Origin: Xestospongia muta
Taxonomy: Eukaryota; Porifera; Demospongiae; Haplosclerida; Petrosiidae
NCBI GenBank assembly: GCA_963693285.1
Contig: OY848921.1
Location: forward strand, 3,963,497 to 4,027,496
Direction of reading: 5' to 3'
DNA: 64,000 nt
The position numbers were made by a program, and so were the translations under genes. Each line of letters starts with the position of its first letter. The first letter of the stretch is position 1. Below are positions 1-11,220 of this stretch, one piece after another. The notes beneath the pieces were generated by a model. The model saw nothing but the letters and a program-made list of their open reading frames with translations. It was not told the DNA's origin and searched no databases.

Positions 1-1480
1 TTTTGGGACTATAGCCATTGTTTTAAGCTATGTAGACATAAATTACAACTTTTTATCTGAAGATGAAGGATTGCTGTGTTGGTTTAGCTTGTTATAATTT
101 GCTTTGGCAATCTCCTGTCACAGTTATGTAAGATACAAAATACTCGTACATATTCAGTACAAAAATTAAATATAGTGCACTAAAATAATTATTAATAAAT
201 ATTTTCCTTTCAAATGGTAAAAGAAAATTCAGACTGTACTATAGAAAGCACAGGTCAATATAATAGATCTTTTATAGGAATTAGTACTAGTGACTAGGAT
301 AATTATCCCACTAAATATTTGATCAGTAATGTACTGATACATGACAGGATTGTTTGAGCAACTAATCGATGCTTGAATGAAACTACACTATGTAGACCTA
401 AAGTGCTCTGACGTCCTGATGTCATGGTATCTTCCCCATATTCTCTCCATTCTTGTTGTCATATTCTTACAATTATCTTGTTCAAGAGTGGATGACAGAT
501 CATGTACTAGGCTGATTGCAAAAGTTGATACAATCTCCCTGTTTTCACACCTAGAACACCATTTAACAGGAGGTCTGCACTATCTAACACTAATAAATAT
601 TTATTATAAACTAACACTTAATTAAAGAAAAAATTCCGAAAATACTACACACTCATTTCAGAAGAAACAGGAGCACTGCAAGCCATAGTTTATATATATT
701 ATACTGTTTATGCTTGTCAGGTAAAGATGACAAGGAGTGTACTGGAAGTGCGTGGGCGTTTCCAATCCCGGTTACGTAGTCTATACTATCTATGGCAGTA
801 CAAAGTGATACTGAATGCTATAAAACAGTCTCAGTATCATAAATCATGTTATACACTCAAAATACACATTATCTGGTTTATTGTGTTCTAAGATTAAAAT
901 AGTTTATTAAAATCTTCCAAAAACTCATTCATTTTTTCCTTTATATAGATGCATTCATGTCAAATTATGATACTGCCTCTTTAGTAGTACTTGATAAATC
1001 TACTATGACTGGGAGATCTTTAGACATAGTGAAAAGTGAAACAATTAATAAGCATGTTGTAATGTGATAATGACTTTATTCATAAATTGAAGTCAATATA
1101 ATTGACTCTACATAATTCTGTGCTAAATTAAATTTGATCTTAAGCAGTTTTACTAAATATTCCCCTCCCCTTAATATCATGATAGTACAACACTATACAA
1201 GTACATACTGTTAAATACAGGTATTCAGTGGTATCATATACTACTGGTACATATTGATATCATATGACATTTACTGGTAGTCTGGTAACTTACTGCTAAC
1301 TAAACGTTAACTGCTAGAAGTTACTGTCATCAAATGGTAAAACACAGTGTCTAAAACAGTATTTTTAATACTAAGTAATCAAATAAACAATTTACAATTA
1401 TGGAGAACTTTGGTGTTTCTGTGGATGTTTTCTAATATCATAATATTAATGGATAAGTACTTAAGTGTACAATGAAAAGT
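1..1480. other. AT-rich stretch, no gene seen
   Basis: I see no reading frame with recognisable family features here. Open frames are short and rich in Leu, Ile, Ser and Tyr, as expected from random AT-rich DNA. No long repeat was noticed. Confidence 0.5.
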
Positions 1481-1497
1481 ATCTAGTCTATACAAAC

Positions 1498-1683
1498 CTC
1501 AGGATCTGACTCCTCTGAATCTGAAGTTTCTGTTTGGGAGTTACTTGAATCAGGTTCTGACATCTCAACAAACTCATTCTCTGAGTCTGAATTTTCTCTT
1601 TGGGAGCTACTCGAGTCATCTTCCCGATATTGCTTGCTAGGAAAGAAGCCTTCAATAAAAGGAGAACTCTTTCTCTTACTCAT
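1498..1683 (-). CDS. Candidate first exon, acidic Ser/Glu-rich N-terminus
   Basis: ATG at 1683 opens 62 codons that end at GAG|GTTTGT, a plausible splice donor (exon to 1498, phase 0). The peptide has a short basic start (MSKRKSSPF) and then two related acidic blocks, about residues 22-37 and 43-58, each of the form Ser-run, Gln, Glu, then SDSE. This is typical of the disordered acidic N-terminus of nuclear proteins or of transposases such as piggyBac, but no catalytic domain is visible nearby, so the family is not assigned. The DNA just upstream (1740-1830) is unusually GC- and CpG-rich for this window, which fits a promoter. The next exon was not found. It may be a transposon remnant. Confidence 0.35.
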
Positions 1684-1734
1684 TATACCCCCTATATTGC
1701 GCTTTAATTAGAGTTACTTTTAAACATATTCTAT

Positions 1735-1845
1735 TATAGCTTCGTCCCCAGACACCCACTCCCTCTGACGGGCTTTCGCTCGCAGGCCAGATGGCACTTA
1801 GTCAGGGGACTGTGACGTAGGTCTAGGTCAATGCGAAGATGCCAT
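1735..1845. promoter_or_regulatory. GC/CpG-rich patch, possible promoter or transposon end
   Basis: This ~110-bp patch is much richer in G, C and CpG than its surroundings and starts about 50 bp upstream of the minus-strand ATG at 1683. It contains short inverted motifs (CCCCAGACACCC and CAGGGGAC). It could be an unmethylated promoter or the terminal inverted repeat of a DNA transposon. Sequence alone does not decide. Confidence 0.25.
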
Positions 1846-1849
1846 TCAC

Positions 1850-3480
1850 TTTATGTGCTATTTCTAATTTATTACTTAATAGATAAAACTCTAGTTTAAT
1901 AGACAATTTGCAGAGTTGCAAGATCTATTGAATAGTCCAAACCATTTCTCACTAGTTCATTCCTAGTCTGAGTTATAACACTGAATGTAGTTTCAAACTC
2001 AACTTGAACAACTAGTGAATACTCATATTTACATGTTTCAATTACACAATATTATTATGCTGTCTATGAAGAATGATGAGATGACAAGTTTATATACATT
2101 GACTAATGTTCATACAAACAACTCTATCAGTTCACCTGCATTATGTATGAAACCATCTTGTTGATGTCATTGGTATTTTCAAACATTTGTTACCAGCTAA
2201 AACCCACTCTTGACAGATCTAACATCTTCCCTAATATCTATATCCTCTAGACTTGATAAAGTGCACAGTCCTTTACAGCAGTGTAATTAACTTCAAAAGA
2301 GCGCTATCTAATTACCACTACTATAATAGTTACCTCACAAACTACCTGCGAGTCTGGAGACCACACCTCACTCAAGATTCTTGAACCATTGAATGACTAC
2401 AACGTGGAGCTACCAGGTAAGTAGGGTACATATTCTCATATAGCAAACATGTTCATTCTTCTCCTCATTCTATGACCACAATCCTTAGTCTACTCTTTAT
2501 AAAACTAATAAAAGATTCACCAGACAATTTCCAAATCAGTCATTATATTATCATCTTTATCTCCATTACTATTGATACTCAATCAGCTGCTTTTGATCTA
2601 TTAAAACTAAGATCTGTAGAACCTCAAATACCACATCTTAACTTAACTAGACACTTTATTTCAAAAGAGTCATTAGAATCATCTCTCTATCTTAATCTCT
2701 CTATTTCTACTTTCTAAATTCATACAACACTAAGATCTCCTGCATATCATACATTTCCTGTCCATTCTCTAATTATCTCTCCACCAGTACTCCTAATCCT
2801 ACTCTTCATTTCAGTCTTAACTGATAGCAATAACTGTTACAGACCTTCAAAGTCATCTCATGAGTATTGATCTAAATCAAATGTAGTAAATATGCTGCCT
2901 AAGTCATGCAGTGTAAGGATTAATTATTGGTACTGTATAATATAATTGACCTGACTATTATTATATGTGAATTGAGTATTCTCTCACTTATACAAAAAGG
3001 TTAATTTGTATTAAAAATCCAACTATTTGCAATTTATTGTCTACAGTCTTATATTATTACCTACCTTATGCATGTGTGCAGCTACCATACTTGGCTTTGA
3101 TCTCTTATTAATATTTCGTTCTAAAGTCATGGCTATTTTCTTACCTTGTCAGTTGTCATATTGTATTATGTTGCTTAGTAAGTTCTCTTGTAGTGCACAT
3201 AGCAGTGTGACAACCATCACTTAGTATATTTCAGCTATTACTGCACTGAGGGTTCTACATTTTAGTGCTTTTTCCAATGAAGTTATTATTAGGTGTGGTG
3301 ATTGCCTCTGAAGTTTCTGCCAACAGTTTTCCATTGGCAAACTTAATTAATTTGATAACCTCATAATTCATTGTTTCAAGTGTTTGAAACTGTAATAACT
3401 GAACTAATCTATATAGATAAATTTAATTATAAGACATCCTTCATATTCACGATAATATAATATTTTCTGTCATTTATTAT
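1850..3480. other. Mostly empty AT-rich stretch; one exon-like piece near 2330-2414
   Basis: No long gene is visible. At about 2326-2414 on the plus strand one frame stays open and ends at CTACCAG|GTAAGT, a good splice donor. The peptide (TTCESGDHTSLKILEPLNDY then NVELP) alternates polar and hydrophobic residues like an Ig/FN3-type beta domain, but no partner exon was found. The rest shows only short unsupported frames. Confidence 0.25.
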
Positions 3481-3486
3481 TTAGTA

Positions 3487-3747
3487 ATGTCTCTTCAGTG
3501 CTCCAGTAAACTTGGTATCACTACAGAACACCCACTAGAAGTTAATAAAGGGTCATTAGATGTTCTTTCAGAGATTGATTGTGTTACTAATCAATTGATA
3601 CTAGATTATTATGACTTCAAGAAGAGAAATAGTACATGCACATACCAAACTGTTTGTAAATGGCTACCTCAGTTTTGTAAAAGTCACTGGCCAGATAGGG
3701 TAACACCAACACCTCAGCAGCTTCACATATTTGAAAATTCCAATTAA
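3487..3747 (+). CDS. Hypothetical 86-aa ORF before integrase remnant
   Basis: This is an open frame of 86 codons with balanced composition, more coding-like than other short frames here (Trp, Cys and Pro occur, with a WLPQFCKSHWPDRV stretch). It lies 230 bp upstream of the rva_4 integrase remnant on the same strand and runs into a dispersed repeat at about 3735-3870. It may be an unrelated exon or an N-terminal piece of that element. No family is recognised. Confidence 0.25.
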   Translation: MSLQCSSKLGITTEHPLEVNKGSLDVLSEIDCVTNQLILDYYDFKKRNSTCTYQTVCKWLPQFCKSHWPDRVTPTPQQLHIFENSN

Positions 3748-3885
3748 AGTCCAGTTGATGGGCTTCAAAGACCAAATTGATAGGTTTCAATTCCAATTAC
3801 CTACCAAGTTGGTGAGTTCCAATTCCTTATTCCCTATTCCATTCTTGGCATGTGGGCCATTTCTAATTTTTATTAGACTTTTCTT
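3735..3885 (+). repeat. Dispersed repeat, inverted partner near 38.44-38.57 kb
   Basis: The stretch built on GAGTTCCAATTCCTTATTCC, followed by TTGGCATGTGGGCCATTTCTA, matches the reverse complement of about 38,440-38,545 (GAGTTCAATTTCTTATTCC, then TTGGCACGTGCGCCGTTTCTA). Differences are mostly single substitutions, several of them CG to TG or CA. Each copy lies close to transposon-derived coding debris (rva_4 here, THAP there). Confidence 0.5.
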
Positions 3886-3974
3886 ATTTCAAATATGCAT
3901 TTTTAACATGTGCTTATACATTTTTATTCTTATAAAATGGCTAGTACAGAGCTCGCTATTTTAGTGGCATTCCT

Positions 3975-4905
3975 ATGTCTCCTCTTATGAATTCCTCTGA
4001 ATTTTTAAGAGATGAGCTAATACACTATTTTGCTATTTGTGGACTTTGTACTAATTCAATTGAAAAATTACTGACAGGAAAATATGGTTATTCCATCACT
4101 AAGAGATATATAAGAAGGATTAGAGCCAAATTAGGTGTCAGCCAAAAGTCAGAAGAATCATCTATTATGAAAATATGTGATACCATTCAGGTATAAGCAA
4201 TAATATAGTTATATTACTTTAAATGTTAAAACATTATTTCCATTAGAAGAAAGAATTACAATTTTCTGGTGGATTATTGGGATATAGATGTATGTGGAAC
4301 CAATTGCGTATTACTAATCAGTTAAATGTCAGAAGGTTATACCTTATATATGTCCATTGTAGCAGTCATGGTTTTGTTATCTTTAATGGATCTGGAAGGC
4401 TCCCAAAAAGGAGTTGGCAGAGATTGAAAAGATGGATGTATCGTAGTAAGAGCTGACAGAGGGACAGAAAACTCAATAATTGCCTTTGTTCAACCAACAT
4501 TAAGAAGTATTCATAATGATAGCTTGTCTGCTGAAATGAGTTTTAAATATGGTCAATCTAGCTCTAATCAGGTAAATACTTTAAATAAAACTTAAAAACA
4601 TTGCTAATTATATAGAGAATGGAAGCTTGGTGGGCCTTCCTGAGATGCAGATTGACTGACTGGTGGATTCAATTTTTCCATGTAAGCTAAATCTTGCATA
4701 TAGAGGAGCTATAATTCATTAAAATAAGTTGCCAGGATTTGCAAATCAATCTTTGGAATACACACTGTGAGTTCATAATGCTAAATACTTAGCAATTACT
4801 TAAAACAAATTTTGTTCAATTTATAGTGAGCCATCACGTTATTGCTTTGGACCAATAATTGAGAAGGAACTAGATGTTCTTGTGAATGAGTAGAATTATC
4901 ATTAT
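3975..4905 (+). pseudogene. rva_4-type integrase-core (DDE) gene, broken
   Basis: The pieces match the integrase-core family that begins with a helix-turn-helix region (LRDELIHYFAICGLCTNSIE, then YGYSITKRYIRRIRAKLGV at 3975-4150). Next come a GYRCMWNQLR motif (about 4278-4310), a basic RLKRWMY segment, VVRADRGTEN (about 4440-4470; D and N of the second catalytic block), and EAWWAFLRCR with TDWWIQFF (4621-4680). A phase-0 intron with good borders (ATCAG|GTAAAT to TATAG|AGAATG, about 4572-4616) separates SSNQ from RMEAWW, as in a spliced gene. Damage: a frameshift near 4405, loss of the segment carrying the first catalytic Asp between RSK and VVRAD, and stops downstream. It is a retired transposon-like or domesticated integrase gene. 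The family call rests on remembered motifs. Confidence 0.65.
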
Positions 4906-6170
4906 ATTAGAAAAAGCAAATACTACATCATTACTCTATAGGTGGAGATGAGATAGTTGTTTTTACTACACCTATGTATACTATATCATAGACGTTTGTG
5001 TATAAAATAAAAATTAAAGATTTTACCTTTATCTGTTTCTATAACAAGTTTTGAGACTAGTACAAGGAGTTAATAAACAACAGTAATAATAACATATCTT
5101 AACTTGATGTTATATTCAAAGCACTTTAGCCCTCTTAAAAAGTGTCAAGACCAAGTGGTGATATCTGTATAAGACATAAGATAATGAACTAGCATTGTCA
5201 ATGTCTTCAAAATTCAATAAAATATTATTTATGTCACAAAAAATAAATCTTGTTAGAAACCAAACGTTTTGTCGACCTGTCAACTGGCTTTGTACAAATT
5301 ACATAAATGAAGAAAGAAAATATAAGTATAAATTATTGTAAAGTATAATGCACATAGATAATATAAAGTACTTAACATAACCAGATTAAAGTTAAGCAAC
5401 ATAAAAGAATAATTAATAAAACAAGAATAATTATATTAAACTAAAATGTTGCAGAATCTCTAAACAAATAGCTTTTCATCATAGAAGGTACATTCGTTAT
5501 CTTACATCAGTGATGTGCGTTTGAAATAAAAAAAAAAATATATATATATATACACACACACACACATATATATATATATTGCAATGGTTGCTCCCATTTT
5601 ATTATGATAGCTTGTAAACTTTTAATCAACAGTCTGCAGACGTTCCCTCCACAAGAAACCTCGGATGACGCGACAATATGACATAACATGGCAGATAGGA
5701 ATGCTTAAACATAATTATAGTATTTCTGTAATGCTTGTTTTGTTGGTCTTAGTTCAAGTTTTCTTGAGTATAACTGTACCTTCTTCATGAGTGACTTAGA
5801 ACCTAGGGTAAAAATATTATAGGAAATGTCCTCATTCTTCTAGGAAATGTAATAGGCAATGTCTAGTGTGCTAGTAATAGAATACTGTTCTTAAATGGTA
5901 AGTTAATAATGTACCCTAAAACTAAACCTGAAATATCGGAAACTAAAGTTATTAACTTCACATTAAAAGTACAGCATTTTGTTACTAGCACTGTAGTTAG
6001 AAATTTTAAAATTAATAACCTAAAATTTAATTTGATAAAATTTTTAAAAAATTAACATAACAAAATTGCAAGTTTTGATTAGTCTTTACTGTGACAGCTA
6101 CTGGTGAGATTTCAACTGAGTCTAAATGTAGATAGAGTTAATTTTAAAAATATAAATAACACATATTGTC
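4906..6170. other. AT-rich stretch, no gene; TA/CA simple repeat at 5530-5580
   Basis: No coding signal is visible. A mixed (TA)n/(CA)n/(TA)n microsatellite lies at about 5530-5580. Confidence 0.5.
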
Positions 6171-6174
6171 ATAC

Positions 6175-6496
6175 CTTAATTTTGACATGACTTTATCAGC
6201 TAAGTCATTTCGGTTTAATTTCTCTCTTAATATATTTACAAATTTTGTCAAAATACCAGCATCAAGCTTGACAATATCTGTTATTTCATCAAGAATATTT
6301 TCAAGATGCTCCTCGTTTGTACTCCTACAAGCCTTGTCTCTGATTCTTCTTTAAAAAGCCTCAGAAATGATCATTTCTGAATACAGTTTTCGTGCTAAAA
6401 CAGAGGAATCAATAGTTGATTCAACAATAATGTCAGTACACTGAACTGGAGCTATCCTGGCCAAATCACAATCAATTGAAGAAGTATTACCAGAAC
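6175..6496 (-). pseudogene. CARD-like death-fold exon with one in-frame stop
   Basis: On the minus strand an acceptor (ACACAG|GTTCTGG) opens a 322-bp exon ending at a donor (TTAAG|GTATGA). It encodes an all-helical domain of about 95 residues with the hydrophobic spacing of a CARD or related death-fold: DIIVESTIDSSVLARKLYSE, later EEHLENILDEITDIV, then FVNILREKLNRNDLADKVM. A TAA follows ISEAF where an aromatic codon would fit. The phase-1 start matches the phase-1 end of the linker exon at 7090-7156, so this was probably the C-terminal domain of the decayed Roc-COR copy. The intact paralogue ends in a different domain (Death). CARD versus DED cannot be separated by eye. Confidence 0.5.
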
Positions 6497-7089
6497 CTGT
6501 GTATGAAATGTGGTATTAATGACTTTAAGACAATTGATGAACAACGCTAACTACAATAACACACAAATTCTAAGGAATGTTTAAGAATAAATTAGCCAAA
6601 AATAATGAATTAAAGGAATAAATTTCTAAATGTAAGAATAACCTGGATGGAGATAAAACATCTGAAATTGTCCCTAATATAAAAATATGGATATCTCTAC
6701 ATAGAAGCCACATTGCTGCCACAATATCAAGGGCATAATGTTACATTAGTTTGCAACAGACCTATAAGACAAACAGTCTCTTAGAGTAAAATTTAATGCT
6801 ATTAACATAGATACAAAGTTTGAATTATAAAAAAGTTGAAAATATGTTCACAAAACAAACCTGATCTCCTTAAGACACAGGATAAACACCTTTTGTTAAT
6901 AACTTCCAAATCAAAAAAAAGCTTCCAAAAAGTATATTAAATATTTTGTGACTACTGTTAGTGTGATTTCTTTAGAAAAACAAAATGGTCAATAAAATAT
7001 GGAGCAGGTTCCTTACAAGGGATTTGCAAGTTAACTAACATTCTATAAACAGACCACTCTATTAGATATTATTTAATATAACAAGGAAC

Positions 7090-9557
7090 CATTAACGAGA
7101 CCTTCCTCAGATATAGTTTCTATCTCCTCTTCACATAATGGAGGACAAGCAAGACACTATAGCAGAGAACAGAATTTAGTATACCAAGTAGATACAGTAC
7201 AGAACATAGCAGAAGAATGATACAATACAGAATGTGATTTTATGTAACAATAGACTTGTACAATATCTAAACTAACTTATACATACCAAAGGATTACGTC
7301 CAGCAAACACAATGAGCTGATTGCAATGCTCCTTTGTGAACATACAATTAATTAAATGATACAAGTGATGATGAGAAATAAGAACACTTTTCCACTATGT
7401 GTCTAAGGTGGTCATCTTGAAGTGGTAGTTCAACATCAAAAAGTGCTTTTGTTACTAAAGGAGCAATCCAAAGAAAAGGGTCATGATCACCCAAAACCTG
7501 CTTGATGTCCACTTTCTTGGTATACTTGTCATCACTAACATTACATTTTGTAAGTACTGATCGAGCAATGGTTTTGATATTATAAAGTGTGCACTCACTG
7601 ATGAGAAGTCTACGAGCTTTTGCTACATCACTAGGAGCAATGAGGTACTCTTCACATTTAAATGAATGTATTTCACTCAATTTTAATACAGTCTTAATAA
7701 CATTATTAAAAACTTTGTGGCTTTTCTTAGTGTCCTCCATTGATGTAATTATTGTAACACAACAATAGTGCTCAGTTATTTCAACAATAACTTCAACATC
7801 ATCATTCTCCCAATAAATACCATTTGTCCATACATCACAGCAACAAGTTAACATTTGAATTTGTGGATCACTGTCAGCAATTTTGCCAGATTCATTATGT
7901 ATTGGTAGACAAAAAATACGAGAAAGGATAAAAAGAAGGAGATGAAGAAATCGTGTTGAGAGAAATTGGTTAGGATCAAGACACCAAAGACACCATCCTA
8001 ACCCATTTTCTTTTACAATATCTGTTGGTGGCTCAGTATGAATGAGAGATGGAAAAATAAGAGCTCATCTGATAGCAGAGAAATTGAAGCTGAAATATAA
8101 GTCTCAAATGTCTTTAGTGTATTTGATTCTAAAACGTGACAGAATTGAAGATTTCTAAGGAACCTAATTAACATAAGAGTATTGTACTTTGGAAATAATT
8201 TTTTCGGAACAGATCTAGGCACAATGCCAGTATTACTAGCAATATCTTGATGGACATGCTTGATTTCATTAGGAGCAAATACAACACCATTGACTTCGGT
8301 AAGAAGAGCAGCTCTGTCAATAACTATCCAACTTTGAGCATCATCCTCATTTTTAAGGAATAAGATGAGACCCTTGTCATTTAATGTGTTTAGGAATTCC
8401 AATAACACTGACCTTTCTGAAGGAAGTGAAGGGTCATCACGTTTTTTAATATAACACATAACTCCTTCAGGCTAATAGCTCTGATATTCTCTTTGCTTTG
8501 AAGTAATTGCAAGAAGGAAAATTGAACGTGACAATAGAAACTAATTTTATCAGATTGATCAAGTACAGCTTTACAGCTATAAGAAAGCATAGCAACAAAT
8601 TCATTGACACCTTTCCTTCAGGACGATGACATTCCATAGGTAAGAACCCACCATATTCTTGTGAATGATTAGCTTTTTCAGCAACCTTCACAACCACTTT
8701 AGTAATTTCCTGACAACCATCAGTCATCTCATCAAGTCGGTAATATGCTAAATAATATGGTTCACATTGTTCGAACGGCTCAAACATCTTTAAAATACTA
8801 AAGCAATTAACATCATTGGGATAAGGAAGCTCCATGGCTATTTGACTGCGCCTGTTCTTAGCCATTGGGTTGACCTTTCCTGATGACAAAAGAGATTTCA
8901 CAACTTCATAATAACAATGCCTGGAAGCAGCATGAAGGGGTGTATCACCATTCTAAAACATAAAATGTATTTTAATTAAACTTTAGCAACTGACATTCAA
9001 TATATATGTTTAAGGTTAAAAAATTATGATTGAATGACTACATTACACTTCTGTAGTTTACCTCTCATAAACTATAATATATTTGGTATGTATTTTAGCA
9101 AGCTACTTGGTCATCTTTTAAGCAAGTGCTATTAAAATACATTAGTGGAATATTTCTGAACAAATGATTGACAATTTGAAAATTACTTCAACTCATTCTT
9201 ATATTGTTAATAAACAAACAAGTAAGCCTGCACTTTTTATGAAGACTTTATGTAATTCGACCACATTTTTACATTCAAAATTTACTCTTATAAAAGTACA
9301 TCTATTTGCATTGACTGTTATGGTTTGCAGAATCTAAAAACATTTTACAGGTGCAGTGTAGTACTGATCAGTGGTAATATGCTAAATAATATGGTTCACT
9401 TTCTTTTATGACTTTTTTGGTATAAGCCAATTTAAGTATGATGTAAGGTGTAAGTTACCTCATCAGCAATATCAGGATTAGCATGGAACTCAAGAAGTAG
9501 CTAAACACAATTATTATAGCCATTCTCAGATGCAGTGTACGAAGCAGTTTGACCTTT
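7090..9557 (-). pseudogene. Decayed ankyrin-Roc-COR gene (copy 1)
   Basis: Exon-level homologue of the gene at 39.7-45.9 kb. Pieces: ankyrin exon about 9459-9557 with a Q-to-stop change (CAG to TAG in NNCV*LLL) and a lost acceptor (ATAAAAAG instead of ATATAGG); main exon 7287-8952; linker exon 7090-7156. The main exon lacks the whole GTPase core: after FEPFEQC the frame passes through EPYYLAYY straight to RLDEM, removing the P-loop, switch and Walker B parts. Frameshifts occur near 8620-8640, 8440, 8050 and 7370. The COR part (8013-8459) and the following domain (7348-7854) are still readable. Function is lost as a GTPase, and splicing and frame are compromised. Confidence 0.85.
8739..8765. 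repeat. 27-bp filler copied at a deletion junction
   Basis: The 27 bases at the Roc deletion breakpoint are identical to 9373-9399, inside the neighbouring intron of the same pseudogene. The paralogue at 42.5-43.0 kb has ~430 bp of Roc coding sequence here instead, while the intron copy sits in its expected context (compare 44,310-44,340). The filler was therefore templated from the intron when the deletion was repaired. Confidence 0.85.
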
Positions 9558-9758
9558 TTATATGTATGTAAAAGGGCAGATATGAAAACACAATATATAC
9601 ATGCTAGTAAATGACATGAAATTGCTTGAATAAAAAAGTAGTATGTTTCCTTCTAGTTATAGACAATATAAACAAAATGTTCTTTAGCATTAGAGAGCAA
9701 TCCAAAGGCCAGATTTAAATTGTAACTTCACCTGCTCAGAGCCAGTCTTATGATAAAA

Positions 9759-10216
9759 AAAGCAAGAAATGGAACTCCTTTACCAAAGTTGTGACATATT
9801 GCATTGTGAAAGATGGATTACCACTCTACACAGTTGAAAAGGAAGGGTTTAAAACAATGCTTTATAAATTTGACCCTCGCTATGAACTCCCAAGCCGCAA
9901 TTACATATCTAGAGTTGATGTGCCAGACCTATATGCTGTTATAACTAAAACTTTTTTTGTAAAAAAGTTAAGTAAAGTAGCCTACTTTGCTTCTACCACT
10001 GACATGTGGTCTAGCACAGCTGGTCTTATGCCTTTTATGAGTTACACTGTTCGTTTTATTAATGATGACTGGGAGCTTGATTCGATATCTCTCGGTACAC
10101 AATTTCTTCTTGAAGATCACACTTCTGCCATTTTAGCAGAAGCTATGCAATCTACATTGGTTGAATGGAAACTCCAATCCAGCCAACAGAGTTGTCTGAC
10201 AACTGACAATGGAGTG
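9759..10216 (+). pseudogene. hAT transposase (ZBED4/6-like), left half
   Basis: The frame matches the catalytic N-half of ZBED-type hAT transposases: IVKDGLPLYTVEKEGFKTML, FDPRYELPSRNYIS, VAYFASTTDMWSSTAG (first catalytic Asp in TTDMWS), MSYTVRFINDDWELDS, and TTDNGVSR (second Asp block). The match stops just after TTDNG. The continuation is found 2.7 kb away at 12,909. No BED finger or start codon is visible upstream, so the 5' end is also missing. Confidence 0.8.
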
Positions 10217-10249
10217 TCACGACAATTATTATCCTACCTAAAATATGTC

Positions 10250-10480
10250 CGACAGGATAAAATATTGCACGAATATTTTATCCTAGGATAAAATATTGTT
10301 GCAATATTTTGTCCTACCCGCACAAAATTTATCCTAGGATAAAAAAGTTGTCCTTGCAATATTTTATCCTAGGACAATATATTGCTTGCAATATACTATC
10401 CTAGGACAATAAATTGTTTACAATATTTCATCCTAGGATTAAAAATGGCTTGCAATATTTTATCCTAGGATAAACAAGGC
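10250..10480. repeat. Degenerate palindromic repeat, core TATCCTAGGATA
   Basis: About six to seven copies of a ~40-bp unit: a palindromic core (TTTATCCTAGGATAAA or variants ending TCCTAGGACAA) separated by TTGCAATATT spacers. Every copy is itself an inverted repeat, so the block could form a series of small hairpins or serve as a clustered dimer-binding site. Decayed units continue to about 10,550. It sits at one edge of the Ulp1/PHD insertion. Confidence 0.85.
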
Positions 10481-10678
10481 TTGTTATATTTCATTCCAGA
10501 GTACTAAATGGCTTGTTATATATATTTTAAATGGCTTGCTATAATTTAGTCTTATATTTTTTATTCTATAGTAATAATATTTTAGGTTAACATGAATTTT
10601 TATTTTGTCTATGTTGGAGGACTGATAGTGATAGTATATTTCAAAAACTGTAATAAACTTTTGAATTTAACTTGGACA

Positions 10679-11220
10679 TTATACAGAAATTATATCACAG
10701 ATGTCACATAACCAAATAGATAATCTTTTCTTGATGACCTCTTCTGAGACTTGCACACAGGCATCAATATGGTACCATTCAGAACAAGTGCTGCATTGAA
10801 TCATCTTTAAATCTTTGATCTCTGGTGTCCGACATTTGCAATATACTGGTATCTTTACAATATTGTTGATTTTATTGATATTTTGACCTATATGTCTTGT
10901 AGGAAACTCAGAAAACATTGCTTTATTTAAGCAGCTGTGTAAGTGATCTCTCATCTTTCGTTGCTCAAATGTATATCTGCCTGGATCATCTCCCATACCA
11001 ATCACTGATGCAAAAGCTAGAGCAAAGAGACCACAATCAAATAAGCCAACTTGTGACTGACAATATCTATACCTTTAAAGATAAAATGAAACTTAGTGAG
11101 TAAAAACAGATAAGACTGATATACCTGATGTTGATTTCTCTGTGAGTGGGTGGCAAACAAACAATTGCAGCAATTTGTCTTTGAAGTGATGAACTCATTG
11201 CAGGTGGTAAGCTGTCATAT
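10679..11220 (-). pseudogene. Ulp1-like Cys protease C-terminus plus PHD finger
   Basis: Two pieces on the minus strand. About 11,220-11,130 reads LYDSLPPAMSSSLQRQIAAI, followed by a probable intron (ATCAG|GTATATC to TTTAAAG|GTATAG). Then about 11,065-10,679 reads QSQVGLFDCGLFALAFAS, where Q and C fit the oxyanion Gln and nucleophile Cys of C48 peptidases. It continues into a PHD finger (YCKCRTPEIKDLKMIQCSTC, WYHIDACV, WLCDIC) with its Cys4-His-Cys3 ligands in place, and stops at 10,679. Proteins with this order are common in sponge and cnidarian transposon-like genes. The N-terminal half lies at 12,143-12,941, displaced by a Myb-like fragment. Confidence 0.7.

Larger units (their letters stand above)
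7061..9690 (-). repeat. Segmental duplicate of 40,786-44,640
   Basis: Exons and introns of this block match 40,786-44,640 in the same orientation, with many substitutions and indels. Similarity begins at a shared ATTATTTAATATAACAAG (7065 and 40,790) and fades at 9690/44,640, next to the ZBED-type hAT element. This copy has lost about 430 bp of the Roc region and is shorter in the intron between the last ankyrin exons. Confidence 0.85.

Noticed and set aside
740..800. CCAATCCCGG near 763 as a tRNA B box
   Set aside because: No matching A box or cloverleaf stems found around it.
2472..2717. 81-codon ORF
   Set aside because: Leu/Ile/Ser-rich frame typical of random AT-rich sequence; no supporting features.
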